From the NCBI GenBank assembly GCA_035641235.1, contig DASQUP010000202.1:1-33848 (forward strand): a stretch of DNA of 33,848 bases. The letters run 5' to 3'. The notes under the pieces were generated by a model. The model saw only the letters and a program-made list of their open reading frames with translations, ran no database searches and was not told the origin of the DNA. This stretch comes from DASQUP01 sp035641235 (lineage in GTDB: Bacteria; Actinomycetota; CADDZG01; WHSQ01). Shown here piece after piece: positions 8,258 through 15,533 of this stretch. Made by a program: the position numbers and the translations under genes. Position 1 is the stretch's first letter, and every line of letters starts with the position of its first letter.

Positions 8258-9289
8258 ATGGCGACACACACAACCTCTCTGCGAACTTATGCACTGACCC
8301 GGCTTGGGCTCGCGTTGCCCATGGTCTTGCTGCTGCTGTCGCTGGTGTTCATCCTGATGCGGGTGGCGCCCGGCGACCCAATCAGCGCGGCGCTGGGAGG
8401 CCGCTTGCCCCAGGAGGAACTCGACCGGCGCCGCGCGGCGGCCGGCTATGACCGCCCGCTTCTGATCCAGTACTTCGACTATCTCGGCGGCGTCGCGACC
8501 GGCGACCTCGGAAGCACCGTCAGCGACAACCGACCGGTGACTGGCTTGATACGCCAGAACGGCGCCGCCACGCTCGAGCTCACAATCGCTGCCATGGTCA
8601 TTGCGGTCGGGGTGGGGATCCTGGTGGGACTGGTTTCAGGCCGCTTCCGGGAAACGCCGATCGATCTCACCGGCCGGCTGTTCGGCATCATGATCTACGC
8701 GGCCCCCATCTTCTTTCTCGGGTTCCTGGCTCAACTCGTTTTCGGGAAGTGGCTGGGTTTGCTACCTACCTCCGGACGCGCCAGTCCCGTCGTCACCTTC
8801 GAACTCGACACTCCGACGAACCTGTTCGTGCTGGACAGCATCATCACCGGTAACTGGAGCGCGCTCTCGGATGTGCTCAAACATCTGGTGCTCCCCGCCG
8901 CCACTCTCGGGCTCGTCATCGGTGGAGTGTTCATCCGGCTCGTCCGAGTGAACGTCCTCCAGACTCTGCAAGGCGACTACATAGAGGCGGCCAGGGCGCG
9001 CGGCTTGACCGAGCGCAGGGTGATGTTCGGATACGCGTTCAAGAACGCACTCGTGCCGGTGATCACGGTGATGGGACTTCAGTTCGCACTGCTTCTTTCG
9101 GGAGCAGTCCTCACCGAGCAGACGTTCAACTGGCCGGGGCTGGGGGCGGAATTGGTTCGATATCTGGACAACCGCGACTACATCGCGGTCCAGGGAATCA
9201 TCACCTTCATTGCGCTGATCGTCGTGACGATCAGCGTCGTGATCGATTTCGTCAACGCGTGGGTTGATCCGAGGGTGAGATACAAGTGA
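8258..9289 (+). CDS. Peptide ABC transporter permease, DppB/OppB type
   Basis: A 343-residue inner-membrane permease with about six transmembrane helices. The N-terminus has the typical MRVAPGDPISAALGG segment after the first helix. The cytoplasmic EAA loop that docks the ATPase reads IEAARARGLTERRVMFGYAFKNALVPVITVMG. It pairs with the next gene to form the translocation channel. The hairpin-containing gap from the binding protein is 78 bases, and the 3' end overlaps the next gene by four bases (GTGA). The ribosome site before the ATG is weak. Length is normal for the family and no defects are visible. Confidence 0.93.
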   Translation: MATHTTSLRTYALTRLGLALPMVLLLLSLVFILMRVAPGDPISAALGGRLPQEELDRRRAAAGYDRPLLIQYFDYLGGVATGDLGSTVSDNRPVTGLIRQNGAATLELTIAAMVIAVGVGILVGLVSGRFRETPIDLTGRLFGIMIYAAPIFFLGFLAQLVFGKWLGLLPTSGRASPVVTFELDTPTNLFVLDSIITGNWSALSDVLKHLVLPAATLGLVIGGVFIRLVRVNVLQTLQGDYIEAARARGLTERRVMFGYAFKNALVPVITVMGLQFALLLSGAVLTEQTFNWPGLGAELVRYLDNRDYIAVQGIITFIALIVVTISVVIDFVNAWVDPRVRYK

Positions 9290-10299
9290 GCGCGGTTCGT
9301 TCCCGTCCTCAAGAGACCGTCCCCGTCGCCCCCGAGGCAAAATCTCGGTCCGGGCTCGGGCGGCTCTTTGCTCCGGTCAAAGAGGCAACGGGTTTCGCGA
9401 AGTGGGTGTTGTGGGCGGGCGTCGGCATCACCACACTGTTCGTTGTGCTGGCGATTCTCGCTCCCGTGATCGCGCCCTATGACTTCGATCAGTACCGGAC
9501 GAGCGACGGTGAAAGATTCGCCAAGCAAGAGGCACCCTCCGGCGACCATCCTTTCGGGACTACGGTCCAGTCGACAGACGTCCTCTCCCGGGTGGTTTAT
9601 GGATCGCGCACGGCTCTATTGGTCGTGGTCCTGGCCGTCACCTTCTCCATGTGCATCGGCGTTCCCCTGGGACTGATCTCCGGGTACTTCGGCGGAAAAC
9701 TCGACCGGATACTTCTGCTTGTTACTGATGCTTTGTTCGCCTTTCCGTATCTACTTCTAGCGATCATCATCGCCTTCCTGCTCTCCGACAGCATCGGTCG
9801 AGGAGTTGTGACGGCGGCGATCGCGATCTCGGTCGTCTACGTTCCGCAGTACTTCCGCGTCGTTCGAAATCACGTCATCAGCGTTCGGGAGGAGCCCTAC
9901 GTGGAGGCTGCCCGCGCTATGGGTGCGAAACCCCGAACGATCATCGGGCGATACGTCTTCTTCAACGTGGTGCAGAACGTTCCCGTCATCGCCACTCTGA
10001 ACGCGGCCGACGCCATCCTCACTCTCGCCGCTCTCGGTTTCCTCGGCTACGGAATACAGCCCACCGAAGCTGCCGAGTGGGGCTACGACATTCAACGAGC
10101 CGTAGCGGACGCGGGCGCGGGGATCTGGTGGACGGGGTTGTGGCCTGGCGTCGCGATAGTGCTTCTCGTGACAGGCCTCACGCTGCTCGGCGAGGGGCTC
10201 AACGACGTCCTGAACCCGCGGCTGCGCCGGCGCCGGATCCAGGCCGTCGAGTTCCCTCCGCTGCGCGAGGGATTGAGTGACGAGCAGGGTCAGGTGTGA
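9286..10299 (+). CDS. Peptide ABC transporter permease, DppC/OppC type
   Basis: A 337-residue membrane permease and partner of the preceding gene. After a cytoplasmic N-terminus of about 35 residues comes the first helix (VLWAGVGITTLFVVLAILAP). A periplasm-side segment with HPFGTTVQSTDVLSRVVYGSR follows, as is standard for OppC/DppC. The EAA loop reads VEAARAMGAKPRTIIGRYVFFN, followed by LGFLGYGIQPTEAAEWG. It starts at a GTG overlapping the dppB-like stop by four bases and ends overlapping the first ATPase gene by four, so translation is coupled. Complete and typical. Confidence 0.93.
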   Translation: MSAVRSRPQETVPVAPEAKSRSGLGRLFAPVKEATGFAKWVLWAGVGITTLFVVLAILAPVIAPYDFDQYRTSDGERFAKQEAPSGDHPFGTTVQSTDVLSRVVYGSRTALLVVVLAVTFSMCIGVPLGLISGYFGGKLDRILLLVTDALFAFPYLLLAIIIAFLLSDSIGRGVVTAAIAISVVYVPQYFRVVRNHVISVREEPYVEAARAMGAKPRTIIGRYVFFNVVQNVPVIATLNAADAILTLAALGFLGYGIQPTEAAEWGYDIQRAVADAGAGIWWTGLWPGVAIVLLVTGLTLLGEGLNDVLNPRLRRRRIQAVEFPPLREGLSDEQGQV

Positions 10300-11324
10300 G
10301 GGCGGAGCCGGTCCTCTCCATACGAGACCTTCGCGTGTGGTACGGAACCGCACTCGGTCCTGTGCGTGCCGTGGACGGAATATCACTGGACGTCCGTCCC
10401 GGAGAGACCGTAGGTCTCGTGGGGGAGTCGGGATGCGGGAAATCGACGTTCGGCCGCGGGATTCTCGGCCTCCTTCCGGAGGGAGCCGCCGTTCAGGGGG
10501 AGGTGCTGTTCCGGGGCACGAACCTCGTGGGCCTGCCCCGCAAGCGGCTCAGACGAATGCGCGGGCCGGACATCGGGCTCATCTTCCAGGAGCCGATGAC
10601 CCGCCTGAATCCCCTCTTGCGGATTGAGGATCATTTCCTCGAGATCATCAAGGCGCACGAGCCCCGCCTCGACGACGGCACCGCGAGGCGGCGGTCGCTC
10701 GAGGCTCTGGCCGGAATGGGCATACCTCCGACCCGGTTTCGCCAGTACCCGCACGAGTTCTCGGGTGGGATGCGCCAGCGGATCATGATCGCCCTCGCCC
10801 TGGTGCTGAGGCCCGCACTTGTGATCGCGGACGAACCCACCACCGCACTGGATGTCATCGTGGAAGCTCAGATCCTGGCGATCCTCGCCGACCTGAAGCG
10901 AAACTTTGACACCGCACTCGTCCTGATCACCCACAACCTCGGGATCGTTGCCGAGGCCTGTGACCGGGTGGCTGTGATGTATGCGGGCAGAGTCGTGGAG
11001 GAAGGAAATGCGCGGACCGTATTCACCCACCCCGCCCATCCCTATACGCGAGAGCTCCTGCGGTCGATCATCCATCTGAAGACCTCGGGCCTGAACTACA
11101 TTCCCGGAGCGCCACCCGATCTGACCCATCCCCCGAACGCGTGCCGGTTCCACCCGCGGTGTCCCGACGCCATGACGGTGTGCGCCGCGAAAGCACCGAT
11201 CGAGCAGAACACCCACACGGGACAGCGGGTGCTGTGCTGGCTCCACGGCCCCGAGGCTGAAATTCCCGAGGGTGGCACGGCCCCGTTGGAGCGAGAGGAG
11301 ATTGCGCTTGCAGAGGAAGCCTGA
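10296..11324 (+). CDS. Peptide ABC transporter ATPase, DppD/OppD type
   Basis: A 342-residue ATP-binding subunit. Walker A is GESGCGKST, the Q-loop region is LIFQEPMTRLNP, the ABC signature is FSGGMRQR, Walker B is LVIADEPTTALDV, and the switch His is in LITHNLGIVAE. The C-terminus carries the oligopeptide/dipeptide domain with Cys-containing CRFHPRCPDAMTVC, as seen in Opp/Dpp ATPases where it can hold an Fe-S cluster. It drives transport together with the next gene. The start is a GTG overlapping the permease stop by four bases. Confidence 0.94.
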   Translation: MRAEPVLSIRDLRVWYGTALGPVRAVDGISLDVRPGETVGLVGESGCGKSTFGRGILGLLPEGAAVQGEVLFRGTNLVGLPRKRLRRMRGPDIGLIFQEPMTRLNPLLRIEDHFLEIIKAHEPRLDDGTARRRSLEALAGMGIPPTRFRQYPHEFSGGMRQRIMIALALVLRPALVIADEPTTALDVIVEAQILAILADLKRNFDTALVLITHNLGIVAEACDRVAVMYAGRVVEEGNARTVFTHPAHPYTRELLRSIIHLKTSGLNYIPGAPPDLTHPPNACRFHPRCPDAMTVCAAKAPIEQNTHTGQRVLCWLHGPEAEIPEGGTAPLEREEIALAEEA

Positions 11325-12636
11325 GTCCTCCTCGCTGCTCGAAGTGGGGGACCTCCAGACCCACTTCTCGCTGCGCGGAAGCTTTCTCGACCGTCTCGTT
11401 GGACGTGAGGCGGGGTCGGTGAAGGCGGTCGACGGGGTCTCTTTCAACGTCCGTCGGGGTGAGGTGCTGGGCCTTGTGGGGGAATCGGGCAGCGGCAAGA
11501 CAACGCTGGGACGGACGATCCTGCGCTTGGTGGACCCTACCGGGGGCACGATTCGGTTCGACGGACGGGACATCACCGGACTCTCTGAGCGGGAACTGCG
11601 CGCTCTCCGGCGCCGGGTTCAGGTCGTGTTTCAAGATCCGCATGCGTCGCTCAATCCTGCGATGAACCTGCTCGCCGCTATAGGCCATCCGCTAATCGTT
11701 CACGGGGTCACGCGCGACCCGACCGAGATCAAACAGACGGTCGCTTCGGTGCTGGAGCGCGTCGGTCTGGTTCCGGTCGAGCAGTTCATGGGGAAATATC
11801 CGGGCCAACTGTCGGGCGGCCAGAAGCAGCGAGCTGTGCTCGCACGCGCCATCATCCTGGGCCCCGATCTGCTCGTGGCCGACGAGCCGGTGTCGATGCT
11901 CGACATGAGCGTGCGCGCCAAGATCCTCGAGCTGATGCTGCGTCTCAAAAACGAACTCGATCTGACCTATCTCTACATTACGCACGACCTTGCCACCGCA
12001 AAGTTCTTTTGCGATCGAATCGCGATCATGTACCTCGGCAGGATCGTTGAGATCGGTCCGGCGGAGGCGATATATGCCGATCCCAAACATCCATACACGC
12101 GGGCTTTGCTACGCGCTATCCCAGAGCCCGACCCGAGCCGCGCCGTCCCGCGCGACGTGCCGCGCGGCGAAGTCCCGGACGCAGTTAGTCCTCCACTCGG
12201 GTGCCGGTTCCATCCCCGGTGCCCGAATGCGTTCGAGGTCTGCGGGTGGGAGAGCCGTGACCTGCGCGAACTGCTGGAGCGGCGCTGGACCCGCATCCCG
12301 GAGGCGGACTTCGAGGCCGAGAGGGGACTCGTCGGCGACCTGGAGGCACTGAGTTCGCCGGCCCTCGAAGCTCGTCTGCCCTCGGGGCGGGATCGCTCGG
12401 GAGCCGAGCTGCTCGGTTGGCTGAAGCAGATCGAAGCAGAGGACCGCGCCGAGCCGTTCTGGACCGGCGTCGCTCGGATGGATTCGCACGAGGGCGCCGT
12501 GTCGGTGGCTTTCAACGACTCCATGGACCCTCGCCTGGTGCCGGCGGGGGAGGTAGACGTCGCATGTCACCTGTACGACGAGCGGGCTCTCGAGGCGGCA
12601 AAACGGGCGGGGGACGGAGTCGGCCGGCCCCAGTAA
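11308..12636 (+). CDS. Peptide ABC transporter ATPase, DppF/OppF type, with long C-terminal tail
   Basis: The second ATPase of the transporter. Walker A is GESGSGKTT, the signature is LSGGQKQR, Walker B is LLVADEPVSMLDM, and the His switch is in YITHDLATAKF. The oligopeptide domain with GCRFHPRCPNAFEVC follows. I prefer the TTG at 11308, which has GAGAGGAG eight bases upstream and overlaps the previous gene by 17 bases; an in-frame GTG at 11272 would add 12 residues. After the usual end of the family, roughly 130 extra residues continue (from about WESRDLRELLERRW to the stop), charged and without membrane segments, of unknown role. It is the last gene of the operon. Confidence 0.9.
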   Translation: MQRKPESSSLLEVGDLQTHFSLRGSFLDRLVGREAGSVKAVDGVSFNVRRGEVLGLVGESGSGKTTLGRTILRLVDPTGGTIRFDGRDITGLSERELRALRRRVQVVFQDPHASLNPAMNLLAAIGHPLIVHGVTRDPTEIKQTVASVLERVGLVPVEQFMGKYPGQLSGGQKQRAVLARAIILGPDLLVADEPVSMLDMSVRAKILELMLRLKNELDLTYLYITHDLATAKFFCDRIAIMYLGRIVEIGPAEAIYADPKHPYTRALLRAIPEPDPSRAVPRDVPRGEVPDAVSPPLGCRFHPRCPNAFEVCGWESRDLRELLERRWTRIPEADFEAERGLVGDLEALSSPALEARLPSGRDRSGAELLGWLKQIEAEDRAEPFWTGVARMDSHEGAVSVAFNDSMDPRLVPAGEVDVACHLYDERALEAAKRAGDGVGRPQ

Positions 12637-12937
12637 TCGACCGCAATGTTTGTGGACCGCACCCAACTTCCCACCTGAGCGCCCCCTCCGGCCTCCGGCG
12701 GAGCTCTGATCGTTCCTAAAGGGCAGTCGGCGCGGTGCCGTATCGTCCCGTGACCGAAGAATGCCTCGTCCGGTCCAGTCCGAGCGACCGGCCGCCGGCG
12801 CCCCTGCTCGAGGGCGCCATCCCGTGAACGGGTGCGGCGACACAGTCCGAGGCAGAATCCGACCTTTCTTTCCGCACTGCATTTACCGAAATCACGGCGC
12901 GGAAAGAAAGCTCGGCCCGTGAACGGAAGGAGACGCG
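12637..12937. other. Intergenic region between transporter operon and RlpA-like gene
   Basis: About 300 bases without a gene. A hairpin CTCCG/CGGAG at 12686-12703 may end the transporter transcript. The rest, up to the dyad repeats at 12864, holds several GC-rich stems (for example near 12775-12850) and looks like a structured leader for the RlpA-like gene. Actinobacterial RlpA and resuscitation-factor genes often carry c-di-AMP riboswitches. The string GTCCGAGGCAGAATCCGAC is faintly similar to that motif, but key conserved parts are absent, so I do not call one. Confidence 0.4.
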
Positions 12938-13001
12938 ATGTCGCGCCCCTTCGGCCATTCTTTCCGCGCTGTATTTTCCGAATTGGGGGGCGGAAAGAAT
13001 G
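12864..13001 (+). repeat. Tandem pair of near-identical hairpins bracketing the RlpA start
   Basis: Copy 1 spans 12864-12910, with arms CTTTCTTTCCGC and GCGGAAAGAAAG. Copy 2 spans 12956-13001, with arms CATTCTTTCCGC and GCGGAAAGAATG. Each stem is a perfect 12 bp, and the loops (23 and 22 bases) share a core CTGYATTTWCCGAAWT. The ribosome site and ATG (12938) lie between them, and copy 2 encodes residues 7-21 of the protein. The right arm of copy 1 can also pair with the left arm of copy 2, which would place the start in a loop, so a two-state switch is conceivable. Confidence 0.75.
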
Positions 13002-13945
13002 ACCGCCCTCTTCTCGCCGCGCGCGCCCGGTACCTCATCGGTGCCGGAGTCGTAAGCGCCGGCATCCTTGCGCTTGCCCTGGCAGGCGCATACGCGCAGG
13101 AGACAAAACCACGGCCGGTGATCGATCGTGCACCCAGGAACGCAGCGTTCGGCGAGACCGTTGTGATCCGCGGGCACCTCGAGAACGGCTCGTCCGGTGA
13201 TCGGGTGTCGCTGCAGCGCAGTACGTCGTCGGGTTCGTGGAAGGACGTGCGCTCCGTTGCCATCGATGGTGATCGCAAGGTGCGCTTCCGGCTCAAAGGC
13301 GTCTACAAGTCCGCGCGCTACCGCTTGCAGGTCCGCGGGCAGGATGACGCTCTGTCGGCATCGCCCGGCTCGTCGGCGAGCGGCGATGTCACTGTGCGCG
13401 TGAAGCCGAAGCTGACCGTGGACGTGCAGCCGTCGCGTGTCATGGCGGGGAACAGAGTTCAGGTTGGAGGAGCACTGAAGCCGCAACAGCCTGGGAGGCG
13501 TGTGACGATCAAACGTCGGTCGGGCGGGAAATGGCAGACGGTCGCGAGGCCGAAAGTACGGGCTGGTCGGTACTCGGCGCGTCTCGAGGCTGCGAATCCG
13601 TCACGGTCGCGCATCAAGGTGACTTTCCGCGGAGATGCCACGAACACTAAAGCGCGGGCCAAGCGCAGAATTTTCGTATACGACCCCGACCTCGCGACGT
13701 GGTACGGGCCGGGCCTGTACGGAAACCGCACGGCGTGCGGCCAGACCCTCGGTTACAACACCGTTGGTGTCGCCCACCGAGCTCTCCCGTGCGGGACGAA
13801 GGTGAGCATCTTTTATCGCGGCCGCTCGATAACTGTTCCGGTGATCGACCGCGGTCCGTACGGATCGGCCGAGTGGGACCTCACCCGCGCCACTGCGGCG
13901 CGCGTGAAATTCTCAGGCCACGGCACCATCGGCACGGTCCACTAG
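12938..13945 (+). CDS. RlpA-like double-psi beta-barrel secreted protein
   Basis: A 335-residue exported protein. A basic cytoplasmic stretch is followed by a hydrophobic segment (about 33-53, LIGAGVVSAGILALALAGAYA) acting as signal or anchor. Two Ig-like beta domains come next (about 57-145 and 150-250). The C-terminal domain is a double-psi beta-barrel (from ATWYGPGLYGNRTACGQTL), with His in GVAHRALPCGT and Asp304 in VIDRGPY. RlpA proteins bind denuded glycan and some are lytic transglycosylases; activity here is inferred. There is no SPOR domain. The ATG has an excellent AAGGAG site. The first 21 codons contain the second of two hairpin repeats, which is unusual for coding sequence. Confidence 0.88.
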   Translation: MSRPFGHSFRAVFSELGGGKNDRPLLAARARYLIGAGVVSAGILALALAGAYAQETKPRPVIDRAPRNAAFGETVVIRGHLENGSSGDRVSLQRSTSSGSWKDVRSVAIDGDRKVRFRLKGVYKSARYRLQVRGQDDALSASPGSSASGDVTVRVKPKLTVDVQPSRVMAGNRVQVGGALKPQQPGRRVTIKRRSGGKWQTVARPKVRAGRYSARLEAANPSRSRIKVTFRGDATNTKARAKRRIFVYDPDLATWYGPGLYGNRTACGQTLGYNTVGVAHRALPCGTKVSIFYRGRSITVPVIDRGPYGSAEWDLTRATAARVKFSGHGTIGTVH

Positions 13946-13965
13946 CCTGGTTAGTGCCAGCGCGC

Positions 13966-13980
13966 CCGGTCCACGACCGG
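13966..13980 (+). terminator. Hairpin downstream of the RlpA-like gene
   Basis: CCGGT and ACCGG (13966-13980) flank a 5-base loop, about 20 bases after the stop. A smaller CTGG/CCAG stem precedes it. There is no T-tract, so this is a weak terminator call based on position. Confidence 0.35.
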
Positions 13981-13998
13981 CGTTCACAGGAGGTTCGC

Positions 13999-14019
13999 AT
14001 GCCCGATGCCCCGGGTTGA
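13999..14019 (+). other. Possible six-codon leader ORF before the HNH gene
   Basis: AGGAGG at 13988-13993 sits five bases before an ATG that opens a six-residue frame (MPDAPG) ending in TGA, 30 bases before the HNH start. An ideal ribosome site with no larger gene attached is odd. It could be a leader peptide or a relic. No attenuator structure was identified. Confidence 0.25.
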
Positions 14020-14049
14020 GGCCCTACGTTATGTAGGATCGGGCCCATC

Positions 14050-14574
14050 TTGGGAAGATCGCTGGTACTGAACGCCACCTACCAGCCGCTGTGTGTTGTT
14101 GCAACCCGGCGGGCGCTGGTTCTCGCCCTGAAGGGGAAGGCGGAGGTCCTCCACTCCAATGGCGTCGTCTTCCGGTCTGAGAAGCTCGAGATCGCCGCTC
14201 CTTCCGTCGTCCGGCTCAACTATTTCGTCAAGGTGCCCTACCGGGCCCGGGCCTCCCTGTCGCGGCGGGCGGTATTCATCCGGGACAACTGGGAGTGCCA
14301 GTATTGTGGCCGCCCCGCCGAAAATGTGGACCACATCATTCCTCGCAGCCGTGGCGGCGCTCACACCTGGGACAACGTCGTAGCGTCGTGCCGGGGGTGC
14401 AACTCCCGCAAGGAGAACCGCACGCCCCAGGACGTTGGTCTCAAGCTGCGGCACGCCCCCCGTATTCCGCACGAGAGCGTATGGATTCTGGTCGCCGCGG
14501 ACCACATCGATCCGACCTGGCACCCATATCTGAGGCTCCCCAAGCGCATCGCGAAGCGCTTCGCCACCGCCTGA
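14050..14574 (+). CDS. HNH endonuclease family protein
   Basis: A 174-residue cytoplasmic protein of the HNH endonuclease family that is widespread in Actinobacteria, where its substrate is unknown. The N-terminal half (SLVLNATYQPLCVVATRRALVLAL) is typical of this group. The zinc-binding HNH core holds Cys83 and Cys86 (CQYC), Asp94-His95 (VDHIIPRSRGG), Asn109 and Cys114/Cys117 with Asn118 (CRGCNSRKENRTP). The start at 14050 is a TTG without a good ribosome site. TAGGAT at 14034-14039 lies close enough to be the -10 of a nearly leaderless message. It is followed by two strong hairpins, so it is probably its own transcription unit ahead of the dcw cluster. Confidence 0.9.
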   Translation: MGRSLVLNATYQPLCVVATRRALVLALKGKAEVLHSNGVVFRSEKLEIAAPSVVRLNYFVKVPYRARASLSRRAVFIRDNWECQYCGRPAENVDHIIPRSRGGAHTWDNVVASCRGCNSRKENRTPQDVGLKLRHAPRIPHESVWILVAADHIDPTWHPYLRLPKRIAKRFATA

Positions 14575-14592
14575 CCACTTCCACCACCCCGA

Positions 14593-14631
14593 GCCTCATT
14601 CCATGAGGCACAGAGGCCTGTCAGGGGCCTC
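14593..14631 (+). terminator. Double hairpin terminator after the HNH gene
   Basis: GCCTCAT/ATGAGGC (14593-14609) is a 7-bp stem with a 3-base loop. GAGGCC/GGCCTC (14613-14631) is a 6-bp stem with a 7-base loop. They are four bases apart and begin 18 bases after the stop. No T-run follows, as is common in actinobacterial terminators. Confidence 0.6.
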
Positions 14632-14692
14632 CATGTCGCAACAAAGCCCTTAGCAAGGCATCCGCAAGCAGTCACAGGAGCAACTAAGGCAA

Positions 14693-14716
14693 CCAAATTA
14701 CAAAAGTGTAATTGGG
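14693..14716. promoter_or_regulatory. Operator-like dyad upstream of the mraZ promoter
   Basis: CCAAATTAC and GTAATTGGG form a 9-bp arm pair with one mismatch around a 6-base centre. The dyad ends 11 bases before the -35. Its AT-rich sequence stands out in GC-rich surroundings. It may bind a regulator of the dcw operon; the binding protein is unknown. Confidence 0.4.
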
Positions 14717-14726
14717 CGGCTAAACG

Positions 14727-14755
14727 TTGACTCGGGGGGTCCCTGAGGCTAGTTT
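14727..14755 (+). promoter_or_regulatory. Main promoter of the dcw operon
   Basis: TTGACT (14727-14732) and TAGTTT (14750-14755) are separated by exactly 17 bases, a good housekeeping sigma match. Transcription would start near 14762, just before the MraZ boxes and 140 bases upstream of mraZ. Confidence 0.7.
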
Positions 14756-14762
14756 TCCCACG

Positions 14763-14791
14763 AGGTGGAGCAAAGTGGAGCGAAATGGGGA
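14763..14791 (+). promoter_or_regulatory. MraZ box: three repeats at 10-bp period
   Basis: GTGGAG at 14765, GTGGAG at 14775 and ATGGGG at 14785 are spaced exactly 10 bases apart, with AAA-type spacers as in known MraZ operators (repeats of a TGG core). They lie just downstream of the predicted transcription start, where bound MraZ would block transcription, giving autorepression of the operon. Confidence 0.75.
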
Positions 14792-14901
14792 GTCCGGGAA
14801 CAGCCGCCGGCTCCCCCCGACCCACTTTCGCTCCCGGTGGCGCGCAGGGCTCCCGCCGGCCATGGGCGGGTGTTCCTGCACAGGAGCAGGGGAGATGGCC
14901 G

Positions 14902-15333
14902 TTGTCGTTCACCGGGGAGTACCGGCACTCGATCGACGCCAAAGGGCGTCTGATCGTGCCGTCGCGCCTCCGTGACGAACTCGAGAAGGACCAGGTCGTC
15001 CTGACCCAGTGGCTCGACGGCTGCATAGCGATGTGGTCGGGGGAGGGCTGGCGAGAGCTCGAGCGCCGGCTGCTGGAGCAGCGACGGAGTGACTCGAACG
15101 CCCGTGCGGTCGTCCGGGCGATCGTGGCGAGCGCGCACACGGACGAGGTCGACCGCCAGGGTCGTGTGACGGTGCCTCCCCACCTCCGGGAACGCGCCGG
15201 GATCACCAAGGACGTGGTCGTCACTGGAGCCCTCGACCACGCCGAGCTGTGGAGCCCGGAGGCATGGGATGGCGAACGGTCGAAGGTCGCCGCCGGCCGG
15301 CTGGACGAGCTGGCCCAGGAATTGAACTTCTAG
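14902..15333 (+). CDS. mraZ: Transcriptional regulator MraZ
   Basis: A 143-residue protein, the normal length for MraZ. It consists of two AbrB-like half domains, each with the DxxGR motif: FTGEYRHSIDAKGRLIVP at the N-terminus and VDRQGRVTVPPHLRE in the second half. MraZ forms ring-shaped oligomers and binds TGG-type repeats upstream of its own operon; such repeats are present at 14763-14791. The start is taken as the TTG at 14902, preceded by AGGGGAGA, because homology begins there. A longer in-frame opening from 14785 would add 39 residues of low-complexity sequence and overlap the operator. It is the first gene of the dcw operon. Confidence 0.93.
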   Translation: MSFTGEYRHSIDAKGRLIVPSRLRDELEKDQVVLTQWLDGCIAMWSGEGWRELERRLLEQRRSDSNARAVVRAIVASAHTDEVDRQGRVTVPPHLRERAGITKDVVVTGALDHAELWSPEAWDGERSKVAAGRLDELAQELNF

Positions 15334-15370
15334 GGACGTCGGGAACCGGATCTCAGGAGAGGACAGCAGA

Positions 15371-15517
15371 ATGATCAGAGCGGCGAGCGGTTCGCAGTCG
15401 AGGTTCACGGTCGCCCGCGAGCTCAGCCAGGGCATAGTTGTTCTTGCGCTCACGGGTTCGTCGGTCGGCGGCCTTCTGGGGATGGTGGCCATCGCAACGA
15501 GGGCCCTCGGTCGATAG
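15371..15517 (+). CDS. Small single-pass membrane peptide (48 aa)
   Basis: A 48-residue frame between mraZ and rsmH, shorter than usual annotation cut-offs. It is supported by a good AGGAGAGG ribosome site about eight bases before the ATG and by its tight placement (37 bases after mraZ, 16 before rsmH). The first 20 residues are polar and basic. They are followed by one hydrophobic segment (GIVVLALTGSSVGGLLGMVAI) and a short basic end (TRALGR). I do not recognise a family. Its position suggests a membrane peptide connected with division or peptidoglycan synthesis, but that is inference only. Confidence 0.6.
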   Translation: MIRAASGSQSRFTVARELSQGIVVLALTGSSVGGLLGMVAIATRALGR

Positions 15518-15533
15518 CCATGAAGGGGCTCAC

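Noticed and set aside
12700..12890. c-di-AMP (ydaO-type) riboswitch upstream of the RlpA-like gene
   Set aside because: Context fits and a short string resembles the 3' conserved part, but the other conserved blocks are not found in order. A covariance search (RF00379) would decide.
14785..14901. 39-residue N-terminal extension of mraZ
   Set aside because: It would start inside the MraZ boxes, has Gly/Pro/Arg low-complexity sequence, and gives a protein longer than the family norm.
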